Of a DNA stretch of 64,000 nucleotides, positions 34,327 through 42,386 are shown piece after piece. The position numbers were made by a program, and so were the translations under genes. Position 1 is the first letter of the stretch. Each line of letters begins with the position of its first letter. The DNA is taken from the NCBI GenBank assembly GCA_023231005.1, contig JALNWG010000014.1, positions 1-64,000 on the forward strand, written 5' to 3'. The notes under the pieces are model-generated. The model worked only from the letters and a program-made list of their open reading frames with translations, was not told where the DNA came from and ran no database searches. Source of the DNA: Bacteroidales bacterium (GTDB lineage: Bacteria; Bacteroidota; Bacteroidia; Bacteroidales; FEN-979).

Positions 34327-35541
34327 TCAAACTCTATGAATGATAAGGGAGGAGTTGGTACCGCCAAAGCCGAAGGAGTTGGAAAGGAAGGTACGGATTT
34401 CGGCAGGGGTAGTTTGAGTAACAATATTCAGGTGGGCAGAGGATTCGTCGGGATGTTCGAGGTTGATGTTGGGCGCAATAAAAGAATGGTTCATCATTAA
34501 GGTGGAGTAAATAATCTCACTCGCGCCGCCCATCCACATCTCATGACCTGTCATGGATTTGGTACTGCTGATAAAAGGTCTGGATTGATTAAAAATCAAG
34601 TCAATTGATTTGGCTTCATTGCTGTCGCCTGCAAGTGTTGAAGTTGCGTGGGCATTGATATAATCGATATCAGAGGGTTTAATTCCGGCATCCAGGATGG
34701 CCTTTTGCATAGCTTTGACGGGACCCGCTACATTTGGCATAGAAATATGTTCTCCATTGGAAGAGAAGCCATAGCCAATGATTTCCCCATAAATGGTTGC
34801 ACCCCGTTGTATGGCAGAGTCATAACTTTCAAGGATCAGAGAAGCTGCTCCGCCACTGGGCACCAAACCATCACGGTCACGGTCAAAAGGCCGGGAGGCT
34901 TTAGTCGGTTCTGATTCACGGATTGAGAAGGCATTCAATGCATCAAAGCTGGCCGTAGATTCTGGATTAATTTCCTGAGCGCCACCGCAAATAATGATAT
35001 CTTGCAAGCCTTGTTTGATCAACAGATAACCAATTCCAAGAGCATGTGAACCACTGGCACAAGCCCCACTGATTGTAAAATTGACTCCTTTTAACCGAAA
35101 AATTACAGAAAGGTTCATTGAAACTGTAGAATTCATCGACTGGAAGATATATCCTGAGCCGATCATCATGGTGTCTTTCTTTTCACGAAGAATATCGATG
35201 GATTCAACAACAGGGACTGCAGAACTATCGTTTCCATAAAGAATTCCAACTTCATGGGCATCAAGAAAAGGTTGGTCGATTCCGGCGTTTTTCAGGGCTT
35301 CCAAGGTGGCAATGTAGGCATATTCTCCCTGAACTGGTAACCCAACGCGCATTCGACGATCCAAAATTCCTTTAAGTTGAGGTTTGTCGACCATTCCTGT
35401 AAGAGCAGAACGAAAACCCATTTCTTTCCTGATGGGGTCAAAGATAATACCCGATTTGCCCGCATAAAGAGATTCTTTCACTTCGGCGAGATTTTTTCCA
35501 ATCACCGAATAGATTCCCATACCTGTAATTACAACGCGCAT
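34327..35541 (-). CDS. Beta-ketoacyl-ACP synthase, FabB (KAS I) type
   Basis: A 404-residue synthase. The active-site cysteine is in SGACASGSHA (Cys161), the first histidine in NAHATSTLAGD (the HATST form is that of FabB, compared with HGTGT in FabF), and the second in GHEMWMGGASE. It is therefore of the FabB group, which elongates unsaturated intermediates; in aryl polyene systems the corresponding KS is important for handling polyenic chains. It is the third gene of the operon, after the lyase and reductase, and feeds ACP 3. Confidence 0.9.
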   Translation of the reverse strand: MRVVITGMGIYSVIGKNLAEVKESLYAGKSGIIFDPIRKEMGFRSALTGMVDKPQLKGILDRRMRVGLPVQGEYAYIATLEALKNAGIDQPFLDAHEVGILYGNDSSAVPVVESIDILREKKDTMMIGSGYIFQSMNSTVSMNLSVIFRLKGVNFTISGACASGSHALGIGYLLIKQGLQDIIICGGAQEINPESTASFDALNAFSIRESEPTKASRPFDRDRDGLVPSGGAASLILESYDSAIQRGATIYGEIIGYGFSSNGEHISMPNVAGPVKAMQKAILDAGIKPSDIDYINAHATSTLAGDSNEAKSIDLIFNQSRPFISSTKSMTGHEMWMGGASEIIYSTLMMNHSFIAPNINLEHPDESSAHLNIVTQTTPAEIRTFLSNSFGFGGTNSSLIIHRV

Positions 35542-35567
35542 AATTTAAAATTAGCGAAATGGTGAAA

Positions 35568-36296
35568 TTAGGTATATAATCCTCCGTTTACATTAATCAC
35601 TGTTCCAGTCACATAAGATGCTTTTTCAGAGGCCAGGAAAGCGACGGCTTCGGCTACTTCTTCTGGTTTTCCAAATCGGCCCATTGGAATCATAACCTTA
35701 AGTTGTGTTTCGTCCAGATCCTTAGTCATATCAGTCCTGATAAACCCAGGTGCAACAGCATTTACGGTGACATTCTTTTTCGCGACTTCCTGAGCAAGGG
35801 CTTTAGTAGCACCGATAACACCAGCTTTCGCGGCTGAATAATTTGCCTGACCTGGTAACCCTTTTAATCCGGAAAGGGATACAATATTGATGATCCGTCC
35901 CATTTTTTTTATCAACATCTCCTTTATTAAAAATCGGGTGATGTAAAAAAAACTGTTCAGGTTTGTATTCAATACGTCATTCCATTCTTCATTTTTCATC
36001 CACATGATCAAAGCATCCCGCCGTATTCCGGCATTATTAACCAGAACTTCGATATATTCTCCTTCATGACGAGTTTGCCAATTTCCCAATTGTTGTTCAA
36101 TTTGTTGTTGATCAGAAACATCAAATTTCATGATTTCCCCGTCACTCCCATGTTCCCTGACCATTTGCAATGTGTTTTCCGCTTCTATTTGATTGGAGTA
36201 ATAGTTGATCAAAAGGTAAAAGCCCATGTCGGCAAGACGAAGTGAGATTGCTCTTCCGATTCCCCGTGATCCACCTGTTACCAGTGCGTATTTCAT
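35568..36296 (-). CDS. 3-oxoacyl-ACP reductase (FabG-type SDR)
   Basis: A 242-residue short-chain dehydrogenase. TGGSRGIGRAI is the NADP-binding glycine loop, NNAG the stabilising motif, and the catalytic set is Ser in VSLSG plus YSAAK. It should reduce 3-ketoacyl-ACP in the polyene cycle, before dehydration by the split ApeI/ApeP-type dehydratase. It lies in the gap between the lyase and KAS I genes (27- and 31-base gaps). Confidence 0.92.
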   Translation of the reverse strand: MKYALVTGGSRGIGRAISLRLADMGFYLLINYYSNQIEAENTLQMVREHGSDGEIMKFDVSDQQQIEQQLGNWQTRHEGEYIEVLVNNAGIRRDALIMWMKNEEWNDVLNTNLNSFFYITRFLIKEMLIKKMGRIINIVSLSGLKGLPGQANYSAAKAGVIGATKALAQEVAKKNVTVNAVAPGFIRTDMTKDLDETQLKVMIPMGRFGKPEEVAEAVAFLASEKASYVTGTVINVNGGLYT

Positions 36297-36326
36297 AGGT
36301 ATTTTATCTGTGGGATAATAAAGTCA

Positions 36327-37877
36327 TTAATCTTCGATAGGGAATTTCGGTTTGTTTTCGAAAAGGTAATTCCCAACATTCTGGATTTCTTTGTATTTTG
36401 AAGTATCTTCAGTGAATTTCGGAATGATCCTTCTAAGATCTTCAAATTTTTTAAGGGAATATGAGGAAAGTTGTGATTTGAATTCAAGGAATTCAATAGC
36501 CTGCAGAATGGTAATCATGTGGATCGACAATACATGGTAGGTGTTATCAATGACCCTTTTCGTTAGTAAAGCCGCATTGGTACCCATACTGACAATATCC
36601 TGGTTATCATTATTATTGGTTATGCTATGAAGATACATTGGAAAGGATAGGGTTTGGTTTTCGGCCACTGTGGAAACAGCAGCAAACTGAACGCCCTGCA
36701 TCCCCAGGTTGAGGCCTAATTTTCCGAGGTTGACAAAAGGGGGAAGTTTCATATTTAATTTATCGTTCAGCAGGTAATTCAACTGCCGTTCGGCGAGCAT
36801 GGAAAGTTTGGTGATCGCAATTTTCAGTTTGTCCATCTCCAAGGCAACATAATCGCCATGAAAATTTCCACCATGGAAAACGTTTTTTGCCACGTCATCG
36901 ATAATGGGATTGTCGTTGGTTGAATTCACTTCATTGATCAAGACTTTTTCGGCATTCAGAATGGTATCAAGAATGGGACCCAGTACCTGAGGTACGCAAC
37001 GAAGAGAATAATATTCCTGAACTTTATGCTTAAAAATTTCTATTTCATCAGTTTTACCATTATATAAATGGTCAGCTCTGTGTCGGATCAGTTTGCTATC
37101 CTTCAAAATTGAACGCATGATCCGGGCAACTTGTATTTGTCCATAATGGTGCTTGACCTTATTCAGTCCTTCACTGAAATGGTCATCATAAGATTCAACG
37201 ATTTCATTGACCATAGAAGAAGCTAGGATTGCCCAATCCAACAGGTTCTTTGCATGGACCAGATTGATCATTCCGATACCTGTCATTGCGGAAGTGCCAT
37301 TGATAAGGGAAAGGCCTTCCCGTATGTGCATTTTTATCGGGATCAATCCTTCTTTTTCAAAAATATTCGCGGTAGGTTGGATCTTCCCTTTATACCACAT
37401 TTCTCCTTCTCCGATCATATTCAAAGCCAGATGGGCAAGTTGTACAAGGTCGCCGCTGGCACCAACTCCACCATGTTCCGGAATATAAGGATTGATATTG
37501 CGATTGATCAGTTCTTGAAGAAGAAGTACACATTCAACATGGATACCGGATCTGGCCTGCATCAACGTGTTTAATCTTGCCAGCATGGTTGCTTTGGCAT
37601 AAATTTCAGGAAGAGGATCTCCGCAACCTGAACTATGGCTGCGAATCAGGTTATATTGAAGTTGAAGTTCACTATTGGTGTCGATTTTATATTGAGCCAT
37701 CGGACCAAGTCCGGTATTGATTCCGTAAATCACCTTTCCCTTTGCAAATTCTTTCAGGAATTCATAATTTTTTTTAACTTTTGTAACTGCAGCGGGATCG
37801 AGATCAATCTTTTCACCAAGAAAAAGAACTTTAAAGAAATCGTCGGGTGTAAGTTTCTGCGCGCCTACTCTTATCAT
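36327..37877 (-). CDS. Tyrosine/histidine ammonia-lyase family (FjTAL-like)
   Basis: A 516-residue lyase of the MIO (methylidene-imidazolone) family: the triad Ala140-Ser141-Gly142 lies in GVGASGDLVQ, NGTSAMTG and EYYSLRCVPQ are conserved, and NDNPIID and GNFHGD supply the remaining active-site blocks. Residues 78-84 read IRSHSSG with His81. From memory, this block and much of the protein match the Flavobacterium tyrosine ammonia-lyase linked to flexirubin pigments, which makes p-coumaric acid from tyrosine. A histidine substrate is not excluded. It is the first gene of the minus-strand operon and follows a strong promoter candidate. No ligase to activate the product is present nearby. Confidence 0.85.
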   Translation of the reverse strand: MIRVGAQKLTPDDFFKVLFLGEKIDLDPAAVTKVKKNYEFLKEFAKGKVIYGINTGLGPMAQYKIDTNSELQLQYNLIRSHSSGCGDPLPEIYAKATMLARLNTLMQARSGIHVECVLLLQELINRNINPYIPEHGGVGASGDLVQLAHLALNMIGEGEMWYKGKIQPTANIFEKEGLIPIKMHIREGLSLINGTSAMTGIGMINLVHAKNLLDWAILASSMVNEIVESYDDHFSEGLNKVKHHYGQIQVARIMRSILKDSKLIRHRADHLYNGKTDEIEIFKHKVQEYYSLRCVPQVLGPILDTILNAEKVLINEVNSTNDNPIIDDVAKNVFHGGNFHGDYVALEMDKLKIAITKLSMLAERQLNYLLNDKLNMKLPPFVNLGKLGLNLGMQGVQFAAVSTVAENQTLSFPMYLHSITNNNDNQDIVSMGTNAALLTKRVIDNTYHVLSIHMITILQAIEFLEFKSQLSSYSLKKFEDLRRIIPKFTEDTSKYKEIQNVGNYLFENKPKFPIED

Positions 37878-37928
37878 CGTTTCGTATAATTTAACTCAAA
37901 AAAAATGTTTTGTTTAAAAATCAATTGG

Positions 37929-37936
37929 CAAAGGTA
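37929..37936 (-). promoter_or_regulatory. Promoter candidate for the lyase-led biosynthetic operon
   Basis: Minus-strand TACCTTTG matches TAnnTTTG exactly. The predicted transcript starts near 37923 and has a leader of about 45 bases before the lyase ATG at 37877. This is the best single candidate for the main promoter of the locus. Confidence 0.6.
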
Positions 37937-37958
37937 TAAAGTTTTTTGAAAAAAGTAT

Positions 37959-37966
37959 TACCTTTG
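37959..37966 (+). promoter_or_regulatory. Promoter candidate for tRNA-Arg
   Basis: TACCTTTG on the plus strand, about 32 bases before the tRNA. A TTTG at 37945-37948 lies upstream but only 10 bases away, closer than the usual 19-21. Confidence 0.55.
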
Positions 37967-37997
37967 CCATCGCAAAATCGGAACCATTTCCGGTATT

Positions 37998-38071
37998 GGC
38001 CCCGTAGCTTAACTGAATAGAGCATCTGACTACGGATCAGAAGGTTGAGGGTTTGAATCCCCCCGGGGTCA
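37998..38071 (+). tRNA. tRNA-Arg (anticodon ACG)
   Basis: A 74-base cloverleaf. The acceptor stem GGCCCCG pairs with CGGGGTC (one G-T pair), the D arm follows TA at 38005-38006, and the anticodon loop CTACGGA is closed by TCTGA/TCAGA, giving ACG at 38032-38034. The T arm GAGGG-TTTGAAT-CCCCC has one A-C mismatch. The discriminator is A and CCA is not encoded. ACG (inosine-modified) reads CGU, CGC and CGA. Confidence 0.9.
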
Positions 38072-38201
38072 CAAGAAAATCAATCACTTACAAGAAGTTC
38101 TCACTTGCTCCAGCTACCTAAACAATAACCCAACGGGTCTCCTTCATTATTACAAAGAATCTTTCGATAAATAATCAAATCACCTATTGACTTTCAGTAT
38201 T

Positions 38202-38228
38202 TTAAAGTGTATATTTACCACACTTTAA
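38202..38228. repeat. Perfect 9-base inverted repeat just upstream of a small secreted-protein gene
   Basis: TTAAAGTGT (38202-38210) and ACACTTTAA (38220-38228) are exact reverse complements with a 9-base spacer, ending five bases before the first ATG (38233) of the downstream gene. It may be an operator for a dimeric regulator or a hairpin that controls translation. Confidence 0.65.
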
Positions 38229-38244
38229 TATAATGCCCGTAAAT

Positions 38245-38466
38245 ATGAAAAAGTTACTTTCTATTTTCTGGCTACTTGTGATTTGTATCACCCTTTCTGC
38301 TCAAAATTCGGATTTTCTATCGAAAAAAGAATTCCTGGCCGAGAAGAAAAAAATAATGGAACCAGCCAGAGAGTTAAAAAAAATGACTTCAACCCAGAAA
38401 GAGGTCAACGACAGCGATATCAGTCGCAAATTTACTGAAATTGAAGGACGGAAATCAAATCATTGA
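38245..38466 (+). CDS. Small exported protein of unknown function
   Basis: About 73 residues from the ATG at 38245; an earlier in-frame ATG at 38233 adds MPVN and is possible. Residues 1-20 (MKKLLSIFWLLVICITLSAQ) form a classic signal peptide. The mature part of about 53 residues is highly charged, rich in Lys and Glu, and predicted helical. The 3' end overlaps the convergent transglutaminase-like gene by 35 bases. No family recognised; the perfect inverted repeat in front of it suggests regulated expression. It might be a remnant of a longer gene, but signal, codon use and spacing look genuine. Confidence 0.6.
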   Translation: MKKLLSIFWLLVICITLSAQNSDFLSKKEFLAEKKKIMEPARELKKMTSTQKEVNDSDISRKFTEIEGRKSNH

Positions 38467-41041
38467 CCACCCCGATCTTATAACCTTCCGAAAAATAGTG
38501 TATCCTTCCATCCGGGGTAATATACAGGATAAACGGCAATAAGGTATTTTCAGAATGTTTCATTGCAGCAATAACCATTTTCAAGGTCGATGGCTGTGCA
38601 ATAAAGGTATGGATTCCATCTGGAAGTGTAGATTTGTATTTCTTTTCGAAATCATTTTTATCATTGATGTTTTTAAAGAGTAAGATCATCTTCCCATGCC
38701 ATCGCTCAATCTCACTTTTTTTCTGCTCAAGATCAGCAATAAAATGCTTGGTAGGCTCTTTCTCCGGCTCCAGCCAGGCAAGGATCAATGGAATTCCTTG
38801 CCGGATACTAACTGAAGTATTTTCTTTCAGATCATTAATCAATGCTTTTACATCAATGGTTCCAAATACCGGAAGTGGTGCTAAATCTTTTCTCAGAAGG
38901 AGATCAGCCTCCTGTTTTTGATCTTTTTTAAGTTGAAAGGTGTGAAGGTTTACTAATACTTTTCCTCCCGATAAACGGCTTCCGGTAACGATCAGGTAAT
39001 ATCCAGGTGCAAGAGAAAGAGTACATGGAAAATTTTTAACCATCGGATCGGTTTCATAGTCCAATGAGCGGAAAAAACCATCTCCGTATTTTTCGATGGT
39101 AAAATGAACATAATATTCCGGGTTTATTCCATTTTTTTTATTGGACATTAGGGTCAAAGTACCCCGGGTATTGGAAACTTCTATTGGCTTTTCGAAATAC
39201 ACATCTTTCCATTTCCCATCTTTGGAATATTGTGGAATTTTTGTCCCAGGTTCCAGTCGCGCCGGGATATCAAAGCTGCGGCATAAAGCAACAAAAAGGA
39301 TATCCAAAGAATGAAGATCGGTCACTTTCAATTCATACGAGCCAATCGGGGTAAGGGGAGCTCTGCCATAATTTGAACTATTATCGATCCGGATGTTGGC
39401 TTTCAACCATACAACAAGCGAATCAGGCTGTTGTTGAAATTTCTTTACAAATTTCCCATCAATCTTCTTGTTAAAGAAGGATTTATAGGGTTTAAGCCAT
39501 TCATTATCTACCCGAGGAGATAAAATATCCGGATTGTTGCTTTTGGCTTGTATGATATTATCCGATAATACTTCCGTGGTTATATCGCGTAAATCCTTTT
39601 GAGAGATACTTTGAAGTAAAGGGAAGATAAAAGATTTCTGTTGTTTGGAAACGCCTGTAATGAAATCAATGATCTCTCTCCAGTTTCCGCGAGAGCGTTT
39701 CAGGAAATACCACAATGTGTCGGGATTCAATTGAAGTTGCTTTGCCAATCGGAAGGTTTTTGTTGAATCAATAAAAGTAGATTCATAATTGGATCTGATT
39801 TTATCTTCAAACTCAATTTTTTTGAGATTCAGGCTTTTTAATGAATCATTTGGTTTAACTTTTACAGCCATTTCGGGAGGAGGGGTAAGGTCAAATGCAT
39901 CTGAAATGTCCGTTCCCGGTTTCATCGAGAGCTTAATGATCGCAGTATCGGTTGATTTTACAGAGGCTTTGACATATCCGAATTTTCCGTTTTTTGAAGC
40001 CCAGAGTACGAGGTCGCCGTATCCTGTTAATAAAGAGGTGATCCCTTTATGATTTGTAAAATCTTTATGCAGCGGGTAAAATTCAGCATAATTGTAAAGC
40101 TGGAATTCGACAATGGCACTGTCGACAGGGTGGTTATTATCATCCACTACTTTTGCATAAAGCCTTTTTGTTTCTGCATAGTTGGAGAGGATATTAATTT
40201 TCGTGTACCGTTCATCTTTCTGCAAAATATCTTCCGGACCTTCATAATCGCCAAATACATTGGTATTTACAAGCATAGCACGTTTAGCAGGACCTGTGAA
40301 CCAGGCTAGATCCAGATCAATATCCGGTTCACATGCACCGATAAAGTGCCATTTCCCGTCAACCCATACTTCAACCCAGGCATGATTATCATCACTATGG
40401 GCCCACCGTGGTGTATAGCATTGACGCGCGGGAATCCCTACAGAACGGAGCGCTGCTACGGTAAAAGTAGACTCCTCGCCACAACGCCCGAAAGCAGTCT
40501 TTACAGTAGCTAAGGGAGACGAGGTCCGTCCATCTGTTCCCTGATACGTCACTTTTTCATGGCACCAGTGATTGACCTCCAGAACCGCATCCTTCATGGA
40601 CAATTTTTTAATCCTGTCTTTCATCTCCATGAAAAAAATCCATCTGGAAGAATCAAGGTTTTCATTATTGACCCGGATTGGGAGTACAAAATGGCGAAAA
40701 AGGATCTCCGGTACCTTTTTCCCCCATTCAAATGTATCCCTTGCTGCAAAGGATGCCCTGACATTTTTCAGATAAAAATCCCCATTATAATCTGCCAGAT
40801 CACTTAATGGCATATAGGCATATAAAAATTCAAGTGCCTCTTTTTCTTTTAGCGATAATTTCTGGTCGAATACATGAAAAAGCTCTTCCTTGCGACTTCC
40901 GGCCAGCATTTTTTGCTTTTCAAATTGTGATTCTACCTTTTTACGATAGGTAGAATCCGTGATAAAATGTTTATTCCGGTTACAGGATGAGAAAAAGACA
41001 AGTAAACCGAGAAGGAGGCAAAGCCAGACTGATTTTTTCAT
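38432..41041 (-). CDS. Large transglutaminase-fold lipoprotein
   Basis: A protein of about 869 residues from the ATG at 41041 (MKKSVWLCLLLGLLVFFSSC, lipobox Cys at 20), five bases after the MFS gene's stop; an earlier start at 41098 would overlap that gene. Near residues 200-275 lies a transglutaminase-like core: GRCGEESTF (Cys), DDNHAWVEVW (His) and FIGACEPD (Asp), followed by beta-rich segments with a carboxypeptidase-regulatory-like YAKVVDDNNHPVDSAIVEF module, and a second, weaker domain near 560-650. Such exported proteins in Bacteroidota are linked to peptide or glycoprotein breakdown or cell-surface processing, but no substrate is known. Its position after the HypD-like and MFS genes suggests a part in nutrient use. 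Confidence 0.75.
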   Translation of the reverse strand: MKKSVWLCLLLGLLVFFSSCNRNKHFITDSTYRKKVESQFEKQKMLAGSRKEELFHVFDQKLSLKEKEALEFLYAYMPLSDLADYNGDFYLKNVRASFAARDTFEWGKKVPEILFRHFVLPIRVNNENLDSSRWIFFMEMKDRIKKLSMKDAVLEVNHWCHEKVTYQGTDGRTSSPLATVKTAFGRCGEESTFTVAALRSVGIPARQCYTPRWAHSDDNHAWVEVWVDGKWHFIGACEPDIDLDLAWFTGPAKRAMLVNTNVFGDYEGPEDILQKDERYTKINILSNYAETKRLYAKVVDDNNHPVDSAIVEFQLYNYAEFYPLHKDFTNHKGITSLLTGYGDLVLWASKNGKFGYVKASVKSTDTAIIKLSMKPGTDISDAFDLTPPPEMAVKVKPNDSLKSLNLKKIEFEDKIRSNYESTFIDSTKTFRLAKQLQLNPDTLWYFLKRSRGNWREIIDFITGVSKQQKSFIFPLLQSISQKDLRDITTEVLSDNIIQAKSNNPDILSPRVDNEWLKPYKSFFNKKIDGKFVKKFQQQPDSLVVWLKANIRIDNSSNYGRAPLTPIGSYELKVTDLHSLDILFVALCRSFDIPARLEPGTKIPQYSKDGKWKDVYFEKPIEVSNTRGTLTLMSNKKNGINPEYYVHFTIEKYGDGFFRSLDYETDPMVKNFPCTLSLAPGYYLIVTGSRLSGGKVLVNLHTFQLKKDQKQEADLLLRKDLAPLPVFGTIDVKALINDLKENTSVSIRQGIPLILAWLEPEKEPTKHFIADLEQKKSEIERWHGKMILLFKNINDKNDFEKKYKSTLPDGIHTFIAQPSTLKMVIAAMKHSENTLLPFILYITPDGRIHYFSEGYKIGVVNDLISVLQFQ

Positions 41042-41046
41042 TATCG

Positions 41047-42252
41047 TTATGCTTTTCGAAAGGTTGATATTGCACAATACCCAATATAAGTAACACATAC
41101 AAGGGGAACAATAAAGCCGGTCAGCAAAGTGGTATTATCGGCTACCAATCCCATGATGGGAGGGATAAGCGCTCCACCAACAATTGCGGAGACCATGAGT
41201 CCCGACAATTCGTTGGATCGCTCTGGCATACGATCAACCGTAATTGAGAAAATTAGTGGAAAAATATTTGCAAAACCCAGTCCTACCAAAATAATTCCGG
41301 TATATGCAAAAAATTTACTTCCCAGAAACATCATCAATATTCCAAGAAAAGATAAAATCACCGTTGCAATCAGGAATTTTTTAGGTGATAGCGATCGAAG
41401 GATTAGAGCGCCGGTAAAACGACCGACTAAAATCGGAAGAAAAAATAATGTCCAGGCTACTAATAAACCAAAGTTTTCGATTCCATATTTTTCTTTCAAC
41501 AAAATGGGGATTCCGGAACTCATGGAAACTTCAGCGCCAACGTATACAAAGATGGCAGCAACCATCAATGCCACATACCCATTTCCGAGGAGTTTTAAAC
41601 AGGCAATTAAAGAGACTGGCTTTGAATCAGGATCACGTTTTTCTTCAATCTTTGTAAAATAGACCCAAACCAAAGTGATTAAAATCAGGATGGCATAAAT
41701 CGGAAACAGAATGGTCCAGTCAAGCCCCAGAGGTTTGGCAACCAACGGTGGGAGTAAAAATCCCATGGATGATCCGATGGCTTTGATGGATTGTCCCATT
41801 GACAGGTTACTGGAAAATTTCCCTTCGGGGGATACGTCCCGCATGATTGGATTTCCTGATACCTGAAGAATGGTAGCGCCTGCTCCTAACATAAGGATCG
41901 AAAACAATAGAATATAAAATTCCCCACCAGAAGAGAGATTAAAGGCAATCACAGGACCATACATTCCATTGATAATCGGAATGAGTAATCCAATAAATGC
42001 AATGATCAAACCTAAAATCAATAAAAACTTCTTTCCGCGATGTCCCTGTAAGACACCCATTGGTACCGAGAGTATACCAAACATGATAAAACCCATCAGG
42101 GGAAGTAATTGAGCCATGAAATTTGAGAGCTGGAATGATTCTTTGGCTAATCCGACCATTGGCCCAACCACATCGCCAAAGCCCATACAAAGAAACGCCA
42201 TGAAAATTGGGTAGGATTTTGACATCCCGTTTGCAGCGGTATTTTTCATCAT
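41047..42252 (-). CDS. MFS transporter (FucP-like)
   Basis: A 401-residue transporter with twelve predicted helices. The start (MAFLCMGFGDVVGPMVGLAKE) and the loop GHRGKKFLL between helices 2 and 3 fit the sugar:proton symporter group of FucP/GluP type common in Bacteroidota. It likely brings in a mono- or disaccharide, or the product of the nearby catabolic enzymes. No sugar-specific residues can be assigned. It follows the GRE gene after a 134-base gap with no promoter seen. Confidence 0.85.
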   Translation of the reverse strand: MMKNTAANGMSKSYPIFMAFLCMGFGDVVGPMVGLAKESFQLSNFMAQLLPLMGFIMFGILSVPMGVLQGHRGKKFLLILGLIIAFIGLLIPIINGMYGPVIAFNLSSGGEFYILLFSILMLGAGATILQVSGNPIMRDVSPEGKFSSNLSMGQSIKAIGSSMGFLLPPLVAKPLGLDWTILFPIYAILILITLVWVYFTKIEEKRDPDSKPVSLIACLKLLGNGYVALMVAAIFVYVGAEVSMSSGIPILLKEKYGIENFGLLVAWTLFFLPILVGRFTGALILRSLSPKKFLIATVILSFLGILMMFLGSKFFAYTGIILVGLGFANIFPLIFSITVDRMPERSNELSGLMVSAIVGGALIPPIMGLVADNTTLLTGFIVPLVCVTYIGYCAISTFRKA

Positions 42253-42386
42253 AAATATTATTGTTAGTATTGAATGATAATTTCCGAATTGATCATGGGA
42301 ATTTCTGTACTTCTTTCTTACCCTGACTTGAGTTTTAACATATAATCTTTGCCATTTGTTAATTGTCCATTTTCAATTTTAAATTG

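Larger units (their letters stand above)
37927..37968. repeat. Perfect 10-base inverted repeat overlapping two divergent promoters
   Basis: GGCAAAGGTA at 37927-37936 is the reverse complement of TACCTTTGCC at 37959-37968, with a 22-base A/T-rich spacer. Each arm contains TACCTTTG, the Bacteroidota -7 element, in outward orientation, one toward the lyase operon and one toward the tRNA gene. The symmetry could be no more than two mirror-image promoters, or could also be an operator. Confidence 0.7.

Noticed and set aside
34275..34424. Upstream extension of ACP 3
   Set aside because: Proline-rich and not ACP-like; crosses the preceding gene and a promoter candidate.
37998..38071. Genomic-island integration site at the tRNA-Arg gene
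   Set aside because: No integrase, no direct repeat of the tRNA 3' end and no mobile gene is visible nearby.
41129..41662. 177-residue plus-strand open frame inside the MFS gene
   Set aside because: Antisense to a transporter gene; composition reflects the reverse of hydrophobic codons.
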